A stretch of 64,000 nucleotides of DNA from Ornithinimicrobium murale (GCF_003352835.1 NZ_QLVD01000023.1:310001-374000); one strand, 5' to 3'. Numbered from the stretch's first letter, positions 7,571 to 15,789 are shown. Program-made: numbers and translations. The notes: a model not told the origin generated them from the letters alone.

Positions 7571-8898
7571 GGCAATCCACTCACTTGGGGCGGGGTGGTG
7601 ACGGCCGCGGTCTCGCGGGCGTCGAGGTCGAAGAGCTCGCGCAGCAGGGCGACCGAGGAACCGTCCGCGTCGTGCGCCGCGAGCTGCTTGGCACGCACGG
7701 TGGGCGTGTGCAGGAGTTTGTCCAGGATCCGCCGGACGCTCTGCTGCACCTCGGCGCGCTGGGCGTCGGACAGGTCGGGCAGCCTCTGGTCGAGCCGCTC
7801 CAGCTCACCATCGGCCACCGCCGCCGCCCGGGAGCGGAGCATGGCCAGGGTGGGGCCGACCCGGGCCGAGCGCCGCGTCGCCAGATAGGCCGCGACCTCC
7901 CCGGCCACCAGCTCGCGGACCACGGCCAGCACCTGCTCGGTCTCATCCGGCCCGCCCCCGGCCTCTGCCGTGGCGGTGCCGTCCGCTCCGTCGCCATTGA
8001 GGTCGGCCAGACCCCACACCGTGACGCCGGGGACCTCGGCCGCCTCCGGCGCGACGTCGCGTGGCATCGCGAGGTCGATGATCACGAGGGGTCGCTCAGT
8101 CCGGTCGTCCGGGAGCAGGTCCCGGGTGACCACGTGATCGGTGGCGCCCGTGCAGGTCAGCACCAGATCGGCGGTGGCCAGTCCCCGCTCGAGCTGCGAC
8201 CAGTCGTGGACCTGCCCCTGGTGGGCCTCGGCGAGCCGCTCCGCCCGTTCCCGGGTGCGGTTGAGGATGCCGAGGGTGCCGACCCCCGCCCGGGACAGCG
8301 AGGCGGCGGCCAGGCCGGACATCGCGCCGGCTCCGACGACTAGGGCATCCGCTCCGTCCAGGGAGCCGAGCACCGCTGCGGCCCGGGTGAGTCCGGCGCC
8401 CACCAGGGAGCGCGCGACGCGGTCCAGGCCGGTGTCGGTGTGGGCACGTTTGCCGACGCGCAGGGCCTGCTGGAACAGCGGGTTGAGAACGGTGCCCAGG
8501 TGGGCGTCCTCCTGCCCGGCACGCAACGCGTCCCGCAGTTGCCCGAGGATCTCGCTCTCGCCCAAGGCCATCGACTCCATGCCACAGGCGAGGGAGAACA
8601 GGTGGTCGACCGCCCGCTCCTCGTAGTGCACGTAGAGGTGCGGGGTCAGATCCTGCAGGTCCACCCCGGTGGCCTTGGCCAGGCTGTCCCCCACCTGGGC
8701 GACGGCACCATGGAAACTCAGCGCCTCGGCATACACCTCGGTGCGGTTGCAGGTGGTCAACACGAGCGACTCGCTGACGTCGTCGAGCCCCACCACCCCT
8801 GCCGCGAGCTCTCTCGAGCGCCGACCGTCCAGGGCGACCCGCTCGAGCAGCTCGAGCGGGGCACTGCGGTGTGAGAGACCAACGACGAGCAGGCTCAT
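7567..8898 (-). CDS. hemA: glutamyl-tRNA reductase
   Basis: HemA reduces glutamyl-tRNA(Glu) to glutamate-1-semialdehyde with NADPH, the committed step of the C5 pathway that HemL completes. The protein is 443 residues. It begins with VVGLSHRSAP and has the catalytic Cys50 in TTCNRTEVYAE. A GAGAMSGLAA nucleotide-binding loop and a C-terminal dimerisation helix follow. Its start overlaps the rex stop (ATGA), and Rex should control it through the operator at 9673-9692. Confidence 0.97.
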   Translation of the reverse strand: MSLLVVGLSHRSAPLELLERVALDGRRSRELAAGVVGLDDVSESLVLTTCNRTEVYAEALSFHGAVAQVGDSLAKATGVDLQDLTPHLYVHYEERAVDHLFSLACGMESMALGESEILGQLRDALRAGQEDAHLGTVLNPLFQQALRVGKRAHTDTGLDRVARSLVGAGLTRAAAVLGSLDGADALVVGAGAMSGLAAASLSRAGVGTLGILNRTRERAERLAEAHQGQVHDWSQLERGLATADLVLTCTGATDHVVTRDLLPDDRTERPLVIIDLAMPRDVAPEAAEVPGVTVWGLADLNGDGADGTATAEAGGGPDETEQVLAVVRELVAGEVAAYLATRRSARVGPTLAMLRSRAAAVADGELERLDQRLPDLSDAQRAEVQQSVRRILDKLLHTPTVRAKQLAAHDADGSSVALLRELFDLDARETAAVTTPPQVSGLP

Positions 8899-9590
8899 CC
8901 AATCGCCTCCGTGTCTGCCGCCGGTGAGAGCGGGTCGTGGGTGGAGATGGCCAGGAGCCGCCGCTGTTCGTGGAAGGCCAGGATCTGCAGCTCGGTGGCG
9001 AGGTCGACACCGCGGACGTCCACGCCGTCGGGCAGGACCAGGTGACCCGGTGCGAAGTTGAGCAGGGAGCGGACGCCGATCGCGACCAGCTCGTCGGCGA
9101 CGGCCTGGGCAGCGGGGGCCGGGGTGGTGATGACCCCGATCGTCACGGTCGGCCCCTTGGTGGCCAGGTCGGCCAGCGTGGTGACCGTCAACCCCTCGAC
9201 CACGGTGCCCACGACCTCCGGATCGTCATCCACCAGCGCCACGATGCGGAAGCCGCGCCCGGAGAACCCGCCGTAGGCCGCCAGGGCGCGGCCCAGGTTG
9301 CCCATCCCCACGATCACGACGGGCCACTGCTGGGTCAGGCCGAGCTCCTGGGCGATCTGGGCGGCCAGCAGCTCGACGTCGTAGCCCACGCCACGCACAC
9401 CGTAGGACCCGAGGTGGGACAGGTCCTTGCGCAGTTGTGTGGAGCGCACTCCCGAGCGGGAGGCCAGCTCCTCGGAGGCGATGCTGGTGACGCCCTGGTC
9501 GTGCAGCCCGGTCAGCGCCCGGAGGTAGAGCGGGAGTCGGCCGACGGTGGCCTCGGGGACACAACCACGGCGCAGGGACTCGGGCACCAC
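8895..9590 (-). CDS. rex: redox-sensing transcriptional repressor Rex
   Basis: Rex senses the NADH/NAD+ ratio, and NADH binding releases it from DNA. The 231 residues comprise an N-terminal winged helix (LASRSGVRSTQLRKDLSHLG) and a Rossmann domain with VGMGNLGRAL at 93-102 and a domain-swapped C-terminal helix. It starts at GTG (9588-9590), 11 bases after AAGGAG. It is the first gene of rex-hemA-hemC-hemD-hemB, an arrangement known from Streptomyces coelicolor, and has a near-perfect Rex site in its own promoter. Confidence 0.96.
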   Translation of the reverse strand: MVPESLRRGCVPEATVGRLPLYLRALTGLHDQGVTSIASEELASRSGVRSTQLRKDLSHLGSYGVRGVGYDVELLAAQIAQELGLTQQWPVVIVGMGNLGRALAAYGGFSGRGFRIVALVDDDPEVVGTVVEGLTVTTLADLATKGPTVTIGVITTPAPAAQAVADELVAIGVRSLLNFAPGHLVLPDGVDVRGVDLATELQILAFHEQRRLLAISTHDPLSPAADTEAIG

Positions 9591-9672
9591 GTCGGCACAG
9601 GCTCCTTATGGCCACGACGGCTCCTATACCAGAACCAGTCAGGGGGACTCAGGGACCCCCCCACCTTATGAC

Positions 9673-9692
9673 TTTGTGAACGCTTGCACAAA
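9673..9692. promoter_or_regulatory. Rex operator over the rex-hem promoter
   Basis: TTTGTGAACGCTTGCACAAA closely matches the actinobacterial Rex operator (TGTGAACGCGTTCACA core). On the minus strand a -35 TTGTGC (9686-9691) and a -10 TAAGGT (9663-9668), 17 bp apart, place the operator over the -35 and spacer. Binding at low NADH would repress rex and the haem genes. High NADH (oxygen limitation) would derepress them. Confidence 0.88.
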
Positions 9693-9753
9693 GTCGCGCC
9701 CAGCGGGTGTGACTTTACTCATGAGTATGCGGTTCAGCAGGTGAGTATGCAGG

Positions 9754-10056
9754 TCAATCACGCTGTCGCCGGCGTAGCGCGCGGGACAGGGAAACCTCGC
9801 TGATCGTCCAGTGTCCGACCTCGCGCCCGTCGACGAGCACGACGGGGACCAGATCGCCGAACCGCTCCTGCAACTCTGGGCTTGAGTCGACATCGACTCT
9901 CTCCCAGTCGAATCCGGTCGATTCAGACACTTTGCGGACCGTGCGCTCAGCCTCCAGGCACAGGTGACAACCGAGCCGGTCAACCAACGTGATCCGAGGA
10001 CCTGCCGGCCGCTCGAGCGACCGGCGAAACCAGCGCTTCACCGCATCCTCGGCCAT
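9754..10056 (-). CDS. glutaredoxin family protein (DUF836-like)
   Basis: This 100-residue protein has a thioredoxin fold with CHLC at residues 30-33 (LVDRLGCHLCLEAERTV) and the cis-proline region LVPVVLVDGREVGHW. It is a small cytosolic thiol-disulphide protein. The partner is unknown. The ATG at 10054-10056 was chosen; longer frames upstream are overlap with the acyltransferase gene. It follows that gene by 22 bases and is probably the last gene of the epimerase-acyltransferase operon, just before the Rex promoter. Mycobacteria have a similar gene upstream of hemA. Confidence 0.85.
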   Translation of the reverse strand: MAEDAVKRWFRRSLERPAGPRITLVDRLGCHLCLEAERTVRKVSESTGFDWERVDVDSSPELQERFGDLVPVVLVDGREVGHWTISEVSLSRALRRRQRD

Positions 10057-10078
10057 GTCGGTTTGTATATCGCCCGCA

Positions 10079-11047
10079 TCAGAAGAACACCGAGCGACGG
10101 TCTCGCAGTAGGTCGTAGAGCGTGTGCTGGATCGTTTCGCGGACCCGATCGGAGATCTCGAAGACCACGGCGGGGTCGTCTGCGGCGCCCTCGCCACGGT
10201 CATCCGTGCGGATCGGGGTCCCGAACTCAATGAGCCACTTGCTGGGCAGGGGCACCAGGCCCAGGGGCCCGAGCCACGGGAAGGTCGCGGTGATCGGGAA
10301 GTAGGGAATGCCGAGCAGCCGGGCCAACGGGGCGGCGTTGGCCAGCATGGGCGCCATCTCCTCCGCCCCCACGATGGAGCACGGGATGATCGGGACCTCC
10401 GCTCGCAGTGCCGCCGCGACGAACCCGCCGCGGCCGAAGCGTTGCAGCCGGTAACGGTCCTTGTACAGCTTGCCGACGCCCTTGAAGCCCTCTGGCCACA
10501 CACCGACCAGGTGCCCCTCGTCGAGGAGCCGCTGGGCGTCGGCGCTGGTCGCCAGCGTGCTGCCGGTCTTGCGTGCCACCGGGCCCACGACGGGGCTGCC
10601 GAAGACCAGGTCGGCACCCAGCATTCGCAGGCTGCGCCGGCCTGGGGTCTCGTCGTGCACGGCGAGCTGGGTCATCACCGAGTCCACGGCGATCGTCCCG
10701 GAGTGGTTGGCCACCACCAGGCCCCCGCCCTCGGCCGGAATGTTCTCGATGCCGCGCACCTCGACGCGGAACCAGCTGCGATAGAGCGGCCGCAGCAACG
10801 GCATGGCCACGTGCTCGGTGAAGTCGGCGTCATAGCCGAACTCGTCGATCGTGTAGTCACCACTGATGCGGCGGCGCAGGAAGGCCAGGGTCCGCGCCAC
10901 GGACTCGTCGAGTTCGTCACCGGCGAGCCCTGCGGCGGCTCCGGCGGCGCGCAGCCCCTTGATCAGCAGCAGCACCGCCTGCTCCAGGTCGGTCTCACTC
11001 AGCTGCGAGAGGTCCGGCGCCCCCTGGGACGCGTCCTGCTCGATCAC
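10079..11047 (-). CDS. lysophospholipid acyltransferase family protein (PlsC-like)
   Basis: This 322-residue protein has the acyltransferase motif NHSG followed by an Asp (NHSGTIAVDS), a VWPEGFKG motif III-like loop and VPIIPCSIVGAEE. It probably acylates a lysophospholipid or related lipid at the inner membrane face. The exact substrate is unknown. It starts at GTG (11045-11047), overlapping the epimerase stop as GTGA. The gene order with the epimerase, bS22 and small HTH protein matches mycobacteria (galE2 - Rv0502). Confidence 0.87.
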   Translation of the reverse strand: MIEQDASQGAPDLSQLSETDLEQAVLLLIKGLRAAGAAAGLAGDELDESVARTLAFLRRRISGDYTIDEFGYDADFTEHVAMPLLRPLYRSWFRVEVRGIENIPAEGGGLVVANHSGTIAVDSVMTQLAVHDETPGRRSLRMLGADLVFGSPVVGPVARKTGSTLATSADAQRLLDEGHLVGVWPEGFKGVGKLYKDRYRLQRFGRGGFVAAALRAEVPIIPCSIVGAEEMAPMLANAAPLARLLGIPYFPITATFPWLGPLGLVPLPSKWLIEFGTPIRTDDRGEGAADDPAVVFEISDRVRETIQHTLYDLLRDRRSVFF

Positions 11048-12048
11048 GTGACGTCCTCCATCGGCTGTTGCTCGGGACGGTCGTGGGCGGATCGGGCCGC
11101 CAGGAACGATTCGAAGGCCCCGCGCGAGGTGTAGGCCGGTGCGAACCCGAGCTCCTTGCGCATCCGCTGCGTGTCGATCACCCGACCGAAGGAGAGGAAG
11201 TCCATGTGGTCCGACGGCAGCGCAGCCCACCCGAGTTGCTTGGTCGCCCACAGCGACAGGCCGGCCGCTCCCGGCAGGACCGGAACCCAGGGGCGGCGAC
11301 TGAGTGCGATCGCCTGCCCTAGCGAGAGGGCACCGTCCCCGGCAATGTTGACGGTGCCCGCGACCGGCCCGGTCGTGGCGTGCACCGCGGCGGCCACCGC
11401 GTCGTCCTCGTGCAGGAACTGCAGGCGTCCCTGCTGCCCGAACGGCACCGGCAGCACCGGCATCCGGAAGTAGTCGGTGAGCACCGTGCTGATGCTGGGC
11501 CCGATCACGTTGGCCATGCGCAGCATCGTGATGCCGATGTCGGGACGGCGCCGGGACAGGCCGCGGACATAGCTCTCGGCCTCCATGGAGTCGTGCGGGA
11601 AGCCGGAGCGCGGCAGGCGCTTTGCGGTCATCTCCTCGGTGAAGACCGCCGGGTCCTTCGGGGACGAGCCATAGACGCCGGCGGTGGACTTCACGACGAC
11701 CCGTCGCACACCGGCCGACTTCTGACAGGCTGCCATCAACTGCATCGTGCCCAGCACGTTGATGTCCTTCTGGACCACGCGGCCGCCGGCGTCCCGGGGC
11801 GTGGCGATGACGCCCATGTGCACCACGGTGTCCACGCGAGCCTGCGTGATCAGGCGCGCCAGGAGGGGGCTGCGCACGTCGGCGCGGACATACTCGCCAC
11901 GGCCCATCGGGTGCTTCGGCGGCACCAGGTCGACACCGAGCACGCGGTCGATGGACGGATCGTCAGCAAGCCGCCGGACGACGCGTCCCGCCAACTCGCG
12001 CGCCACGCCGGTGACGAGCACGACCTTCGGGCGTGATCCCTCGTCCAC
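11044..12048 (-). CDS. NAD-dependent epimerase/dehydratase family protein
   Basis: This 334-residue extended short-chain dehydrogenase has VLVTGVARELAGR, a modified TGxxGxxG nucleotide loop, near the start and DTVVHMGV and KSTAGVYG further on. The usual catalytic YxxxK is not obvious, so redox catalysis is uncertain. The GTG at 12046-12048 was chosen because GGGAGG lies nine bases upstream and because a longer frame to 12090 would run into a strong terminator hairpin. It is coupled to the downstream acyltransferase (GTGA) and corresponds by position to mycobacterial galE2. Confidence 0.85.
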   Translation of the reverse strand: MDEGSRPKVVLVTGVARELAGRVVRRLADDPSIDRVLGVDLVPPKHPMGRGEYVRADVRSPLLARLITQARVDTVVHMGVIATPRDAGGRVVQKDINVLGTMQLMAACQKSAGVRRVVVKSTAGVYGSSPKDPAVFTEEMTAKRLPRSGFPHDSMEAESYVRGLSRRRPDIGITMLRMANVIGPSISTVLTDYFRMPVLPVPFGQQGRLQFLHEDDAVAAAVHATTGPVAGTVNIAGDGALSLGQAIALSRRPWVPVLPGAAGLSLWATKQLGWAALPSDHMDFLSFGRVIDTQRMRKELGFAPAYTSRGAFESFLAARSAHDRPEQQPMEDVT

Positions 12049-12071
12049 GAGCTCCACCCTCCCAGGATGCC

Positions 12072-12112
12072 GCGACGGCGCCGACCTCACCAGTGGGGGT
12101 CGGCGCCGTCGC
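12072..12112 (-). terminator. hairpin terminator after bS22 gene
   Basis: A perfect 15-bp GC-rich stem (12072-12086 pairing with 12098-12112) lies seven bases beyond the bS22 stop, with an 11-base loop. It separates bS22 from the epimerase gene. Confidence 0.8.
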
Positions 12113-12118
12113 GGAGGG

Positions 12119-12217
12119 TCACTTCTTGTTGCGACGCTGGTGGCGCGTCTTGCGCAGCAGTTTGCGGTGCTTCTTCTTCGCCATACGCTTGCGGCGCTTC
12201 TTGATCACAGAGCCCAT
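12119..12217 (-). CDS. small ribosomal subunit protein bS22
   Basis: A 32-codon gene encodes an extremely basic peptide that begins MGSVIKKRRKRM and continues with AKKKHRKLLRKTRHQRRNKK. It matches the actinobacterial 30S protein bS22 described in mycobacterial ribosomes. The ATG is at 12215-12217 and the stop at 12119-12121. It lies between the small HTH gene and the epimerase gene, as in Mycobacterium (Rv0500A - Rv0500B - Rv0501). Small size means automated annotation can miss it. Confidence 0.9.
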   Translation of the reverse strand: MGSVIKKRRKRMAKKKHRKLLRKTRHQRRNKK

Positions 12218-12337
12218 TGGCTGAACGTGTCCTTTGTCTCTTGGATGTCGTGTCTACCTGACGGGCACACACGGGGCGGCCACCGGGCAGTCGGCTCAGC
12301 CTACCGCCAGCGCTTCACCGCTCCCAAACGCGATCAG

Positions 12338-12547
12338 TCAGGCGGTGCCGTGATAGGAGTCCCGGAGGTAGTCCTGCACAGCCTTCTCCGGGACCCGGAA
12401 CGAACGCCCGACCCGCACCGAGGGCAGCTCGCCCGAGTGGACGAGGCGATAGACGGTCATCTTGGAGACACGCATCACCTCAGCGACCTCGGCCACAGTC
12501 ATGAAGCTCATCTCGCCGAGTCGGCGTTCATCAGCCATTGATGTCAT
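12338..12547 (-). CDS. excisionase/MerR-type helix-turn-helix protein
   Basis: This 69-residue protein has a single winged-helix domain of the AlpA/excisionase type: MTVAEVAEVMRVSKMTVYRLVHSGELP, then VRVGRSFRVPEKAVQDYL. It corresponds by sequence and position to mycobacterial Rv0500A, a chromosomal protein and not a phage excisionase. It probably binds DNA; targets are unknown. The start may be ATG 12547 or ATG 12538; the ribosome binding site is weak for both. It lies 120 bases upstream of the bS22 gene and may share its transcript. Confidence 0.87.
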   Translation of the reverse strand: MTSMADERRLGEMSFMTVAEVAEVMRVSKMTVYRLVHSGELPSVRVGRSFRVPEKAVQDYLRDSYHGTA

Positions 12548-12866
12548 CCCGTCCAGTCCGCGCTACGGCGGCCAGGGTTGGTCCCATGGCTGCCCATCTG
12601 TCAGGAATGAACCATAGGGGCAGATGGTGCCTTTGCGAAAGTCGTGACGGACGAAAAGTCCAGCGGACACGCCGATGAGACCAAACTGTGACCTGACTGA
12701 CAGTTCTCCGTGAGGCTGCTCCGAGCTCGCCCGACACGGCTCCACCACACGCCTCTCACCTGCGGGAACACCGCTCTGTCGGCCAGGGTGGCGGGCAGCG
12801 GTCCGCGCACCGCCGGAGCACGGCGGCACTTGCGCCAGGTCGGCATTGTGGGAATGGCCGCGTTTT
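12548..12866. other. 319-bp intergenic region upstream of the small HTH gene
   Basis: No convincing gene is present. On the minus strand TTCGCA (12634-12639) and TATGGT (12611-12616), 17 bp apart, form a candidate promoter for the HTH-bS22 transcript. A probable acuC terminator stands at 12805-12835. Confidence 0.4.
12805..12835 (-). terminator. hairpin terminator of acuC
   Basis: GCGCACCGCCG pairs with CGGCGG and, after a four-base bulge, TGCGC. The stem lies about 32 bases past the acuC stop in its direction of transcription. Confidence 0.5.
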
Positions 12867-14054
12867 CTAGTCGAACCACGGATCCAGGCCCCATCCGGGG
12901 AAGATCGCCCGGCGGGTGGCCATGATCGCGGCGTCGACCGGGCTCTCCGGCTCATAGCCTTCACCCCACTCGCCGAAGCGGATCGGCCGGCCGCCGAGGT
13001 CTCCCAGGCGCCGCGGTGCCACCTGACCGTAGAGACGTGCCACGTGCTCGCGCCAGACCTCCGGCACCTCCTGCGTCAGGGACAACGGGTGGTGGGCGGC
13101 GATGGCCACCAGGTGGGCCCAGGCGCGCGGGACCACCTCGATGAGTTCATAGCCGCCGCCACCCACGGCGACCCACCGACCGTCCGTGAGCTCGTGGGAC
13201 AGGTCGTGGATCAGGGTGTATGCCGCGTGCATGGCGTCGATAGACACGGCCAGGTGGCTGAGGGGGTCTGAGTAGTGGGCATCACAACCGTGCTGGGTCA
13301 CCAGGACCTGGGGGCGGAACGCCCGCAGCGCCTGGGGGATCACCGCGTGGATCGCGCGCAGCCACCCTCCGTCACCGGTGCCAGCCGGGAGCGCCACGTT
13401 GACGGCGCTGTCCGGGGCCCTGGGCCCACCGGTGTCGCCCGGGAACCCGGTGCCCGGGAACAGCGCCGTGCCCGTCTCGTGCACCGAGACCGTCATCACC
13501 CGTGGGTCGTCCCAGAAGGCCCTCTCGACACCGTCGCCGTGGTGCACGTCCACGTCGACGTAGGCAACGCGCTCGACGCCCTGGTCGAGCAGCCACTGAA
13601 TGCCGACGGCGATGTCGTTGTAGACGCAGAAGCCAGCCACCTGGTCGGGCATGGCGTGGTGCAGCCCGCCGGCGATGTTCACGGCGTGCGCGGCCTCCCC
13701 TGTCCAGACTGCGCGGCAGGAGTCCAGGGTGGAGCCCACCGCGAGCGCGGTCGCGGCGTGCATGCCGCGGAAGCTGGGGGTGTCCTCGCCGCCGAGCCCG
13801 TGGCCGTTCACCGGGACGGTCGGGTCCTCGGAGACCGTCCGGACGGCCTCGACCAGTCCCGCGCTGTGCACGGTCCTGATCTGGTCGTCGGTGGCCTCGG
13901 TGGCGCCGACGACGGAGACTCCCGGCAGGGTGAGCAGCCCGAGGTCGTCACACAACCGGTGCGTGAGGCCCAACCGCAGCGGACTCATCGGATGTCCCGG
14001 CCCGAAGTCGTAGGACATGAAACGCTGGTCCCAGACGACGCGTGCCCCGATCAT
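12867..14054 (-). CDS. acuC: acetoin utilization (AcuC-type) deacetylase
   Basis: This 395-residue enzyme belongs to the arginase/histone-deacetylase fold. Visible landmarks are the paired histidines in GGLHHAMPDQ, GFCVYNDIAVG, the metal-binding YVDVDVHHGDGVE, and the C-terminal VAVGGGGYE. It should remove acetyl groups from lysines; in Bacillus and Staphylococcus AcuC deacetylates acetyl-CoA synthetase. No acetoin or acetyl-CoA synthetase gene is nearby, so the substrate is open. The ATG at 14052-14054 is 37 bases from the divergent TrkA-type gene, so their promoters are close together. Confidence 0.9.
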   Translation of the reverse strand: MIGARVVWDQRFMSYDFGPGHPMSPLRLGLTHRLCDDLGLLTLPGVSVVGATEATDDQIRTVHSAGLVEAVRTVSEDPTVPVNGHGLGGEDTPSFRGMHAATALAVGSTLDSCRAVWTGEAAHAVNIAGGLHHAMPDQVAGFCVYNDIAVGIQWLLDQGVERVAYVDVDVHHGDGVERAFWDDPRVMTVSVHETGTALFPGTGFPGDTGGPRAPDSAVNVALPAGTGDGGWLRAIHAVIPQALRAFRPQVLVTQHGCDAHYSDPLSHLAVSIDAMHAAYTLIHDLSHELTDGRWVAVGGGGYELIEVVPRAWAHLVAIAAHHPLSLTQEVPEVWREHVARLYGQVAPRRLGDLGGRPIRFGEWGEGYEPESPVDAAIMATRRAIFPGWGLDPWFD

Positions 14055-14091
14055 GAGGGCAACGCTAGACCACGAGCGCGAGGAGCCGGAC

Positions 14092-14769
14092 ATGGCCGGG
14101 TTGGGCAAGCACCGTTTGTTTGACGAGGACGTCCTGGTCATCGGTCTGGGACGGTTCGGTGCGGCCGCCGCCTTGGAGATGGACCGGCTCGGCTACCGGG
14201 TGCACGCGATCGAGTCCGACGGCCTGCTGGCCGAGCGGTTCTCCCGCAAGCTCACGCGGGTCATCGCCGTCGACGCCGCCGACCCGCAGCAACTGGCCGA
14301 GGCCAGGCCAGCTGACTTCCGCATCGCCGTGGTGGGCATCGGCTCCTCCATCGAGGCCTCGTTGCTCACGGCCGGCAACCTGGTTGATGCCGGGCTGCCC
14401 TCGATCTGGGCCAAGGCGGTGTCGGCCGAACACGCCCGGCTCCTGGAGCGGATCGGCGTGCACCACGTGATCTTTCCCGAGGCGGAGTCCGGCAGTCGGG
14501 TGGCCCACCTGGTCAATGACCGCATGCAGGGCTATATCGAGTTCGAGGACGGCTATGCCATCGTCAAGATGACCCCACCGCAGGAGATGATCGGCTTCAC
14601 CCTCGCCGAGACCGACATCCGCAAGCGCTACGGAGTCACCGTCGTCGGCGTCAAGGCGCCAGGTGAGGACTTCACCCACGCCGTCCCCGAGACCAAGGTC
14701 GGCAGGCACCACATCATGATCGTGTCCGGCCCCAGCAAACTGATCGAGCAACTGGCCGCACGCCCCTAG
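14092..14769 (+). CDS. TrkA/KtrA-type potassium uptake regulatory protein
   Basis: This 225-residue RCK protein has an N-terminal Rossmann domain (VIGLGRFG at 17-24, acidic residue at the end of strand 2 in HAIESD) and a TrkA-C ligand domain (FTLAETDIRKRYGVTVVGVK). Such subunits gate TrkH/KtrB potassium channels in response to nucleotides or c-di-AMP. The ATG at 14092 follows GAGGAG by six bases. No TrkH/KtrB gene is adjacent, which is unusual, so the partner must be elsewhere. A diadenylate cyclase gene (disA) lies 12 kb away. Confidence 0.88.
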   Translation: MAGLGKHRLFDEDVLVIGLGRFGAAAALEMDRLGYRVHAIESDGLLAERFSRKLTRVIAVDAADPQQLAEARPADFRIAVVGIGSSIEASLLTAGNLVDAGLPSIWAKAVSAEHARLLERIGVHHVIFPEAESGSRVAHLVNDRMQGYIEFEDGYAIVKMTPPQEMIGFTLAETDIRKRYGVTVVGVKAPGEDFTHAVPETKVGRHHIMIVSGPSKLIEQLAARP

Positions 14770-15184
14770 AGCTGGGGCACCCTCGTCCGAGGCGGCAGGC
14801 ACCCCCGGCTCCCGACCGCAGGGCCCAGTCTCAGGCTCAGAGCCACGCATCCACGCCCAAGAGGCGCACAACGACCGGAATCGTGGGCACATCCAGAAAC
14901 CAGCAGGTCGCTGACCTGCACCTTTGTGAAACGGGCGGTGACGATTCCGGTTGGTGTGCGCGCCGGGCTCTCGAGAGTGAGCCTCACAGCACGCCAGCAT
15001 CCCGCGGCGTGCGTCAGAGTGAGGTGGCCCCGGCGACCAGCGTCAGAGTGAGGTGGCCCCGGCGACCAGCGTCAGAGTGAGGTGGCCCCACCGACGTGCG
15101 TCAGAGTGAGGTGGCCCGGCGACCACCGTCAGAGCGAGGTGGCCCGCCGACGTGCGTCAGAGTGAGGTGGCCCGGCGACCACCG
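14770..15184. other. 415-bp convergent intergenic region
   Basis: This stretch has no gene. It holds a nested inverted repeat (14874-14951) and the family C tandem array (from 15012). Transcription converges here from the TrkA-type gene (left) and the acetyltransferase (right). Confidence 0.7.
14874..14951. repeat. nested inverted repeat
   Basis: ACCGGAATCGT (14874-14884) pairs perfectly with ACGATTCCGGT (14941-14951). Inside lies GCAGGTC-GCT-GACCTGC (14903-14919), a 7-bp stem with a three-base loop. The AGGTCGCTGACCT core is identical to that of the stem at 62928-62956. It may act as a terminator for the TrkA-type gene. Confidence 0.6.
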
Positions 15185-15211
15185 TCAGAGCGAGGTGGGA
15201 ACCCCGGCGGA
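15012..15211. repeat. family C tandem array, seven 28-29-bp units
   Basis: CGTCAGAG begins at 15012, 15041, 15070, 15099, 15127, 15155 and 15183. The first three intervals are 29 bp and the last three are 28 bp. Units share TGAGGTGGCCC and differ in the tail (CGGCGACCA or CCGACGTG), which partly alternates. The final unit contains the TCA that is the complement of the acetyltransferase stop codon. Confidence 0.9.
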
Positions 15212-15718
15212 GTTGCTGAGCGGGAGCACCATGGCGAGCTCCTCGGCGTCCTCCGCGTCATCCACGCCGTGGATCTCCATCGGGCGCCTGCTGTCGGTCG
15301 GGCGGAAGCCGAAGCTGCTCGCGAAGGCCACGGCGCGGCCGTTGTCGGTGCCGACCCAGTAGACGAGCTGCTTCAGCTCGTCGGCGCGGGCCTGTGCCGC
15401 GGCGGCCTCCAGGAGCCTGCGGGCGACGCCGCTGCCGCGGCGGGCGGGGTCGACCCACAGCCCGAAGAGCTCTCCGACGCCTTCCTCGGCGATCTTGTGG
15501 CTGCCCACGCTGACCACGCCCAGGACGGTGCCCTCCTCCTCGGCCAGGAGGCGACGGGAGCGCTGCATCCGGTCACGCCAGCGCGACTCCTCGTAGGACT
15601 CCTCCTCCTCGGCAGAGGCGACGAAGGCCTCCGGGGATTCCTTCAGCGCACGCAACCGAACATCGCGGTACTCCGACCAGTTCTCTTCCTCAAGCAGACG
15701 CACGCTGATCTCACTCAT
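15185..15718 (-). CDS. GNAT family N-acetyltransferase
   Basis: This 177-residue GNAT protein has the acetyl-CoA loop in LWVDPARRGSGVARRLLEAA and a C-terminal VAFASSFGFRPTDSRR strand. The substrate cannot be told; small amines, amino acids or protein termini are possible. The ATG at 15716-15718 gives the normal domain length. The gene's stop codon (15185-15187) lies inside the last unit of the family C array, so the array has grown into or out of its 3' end. Confidence 0.87.
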   Translation of the reverse strand: MSEISVRLLEEENWSEYRDVRLRALKESPEAFVASAEEEESYEESRWRDRMQRSRRLLAEEEGTVLGVVSVGSHKIAEEGVGELFGLWVDPARRGSGVARRLLEAAAAQARADELKQLVYWVGTDNGRAVAFASSFGFRPTDSRRPMEIHGVDDAEDAEELAMVLPLSNSAGVPTSL

Positions 15719-15789
15719 GGGCTTTACTCTGGCACAAGCCACCGCCCGGACTCCATGGGGGCCGCGGTGAACACTTGGTGGCAACGGTG

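Noticed and set aside
12338..12547. Phage excisionase marking a second mobile element
   Set aside because: The small HTH protein sits in a conserved chromosomal order with proC-, bS22- and epimerase-type genes and matches the mycobacterial Rv0500A type.
14092..14769. Complete Trk potassium uptake operon
   Set aside because: Only the regulatory subunit is present; no TrkH/KtrB-like membrane gene lies on either side.
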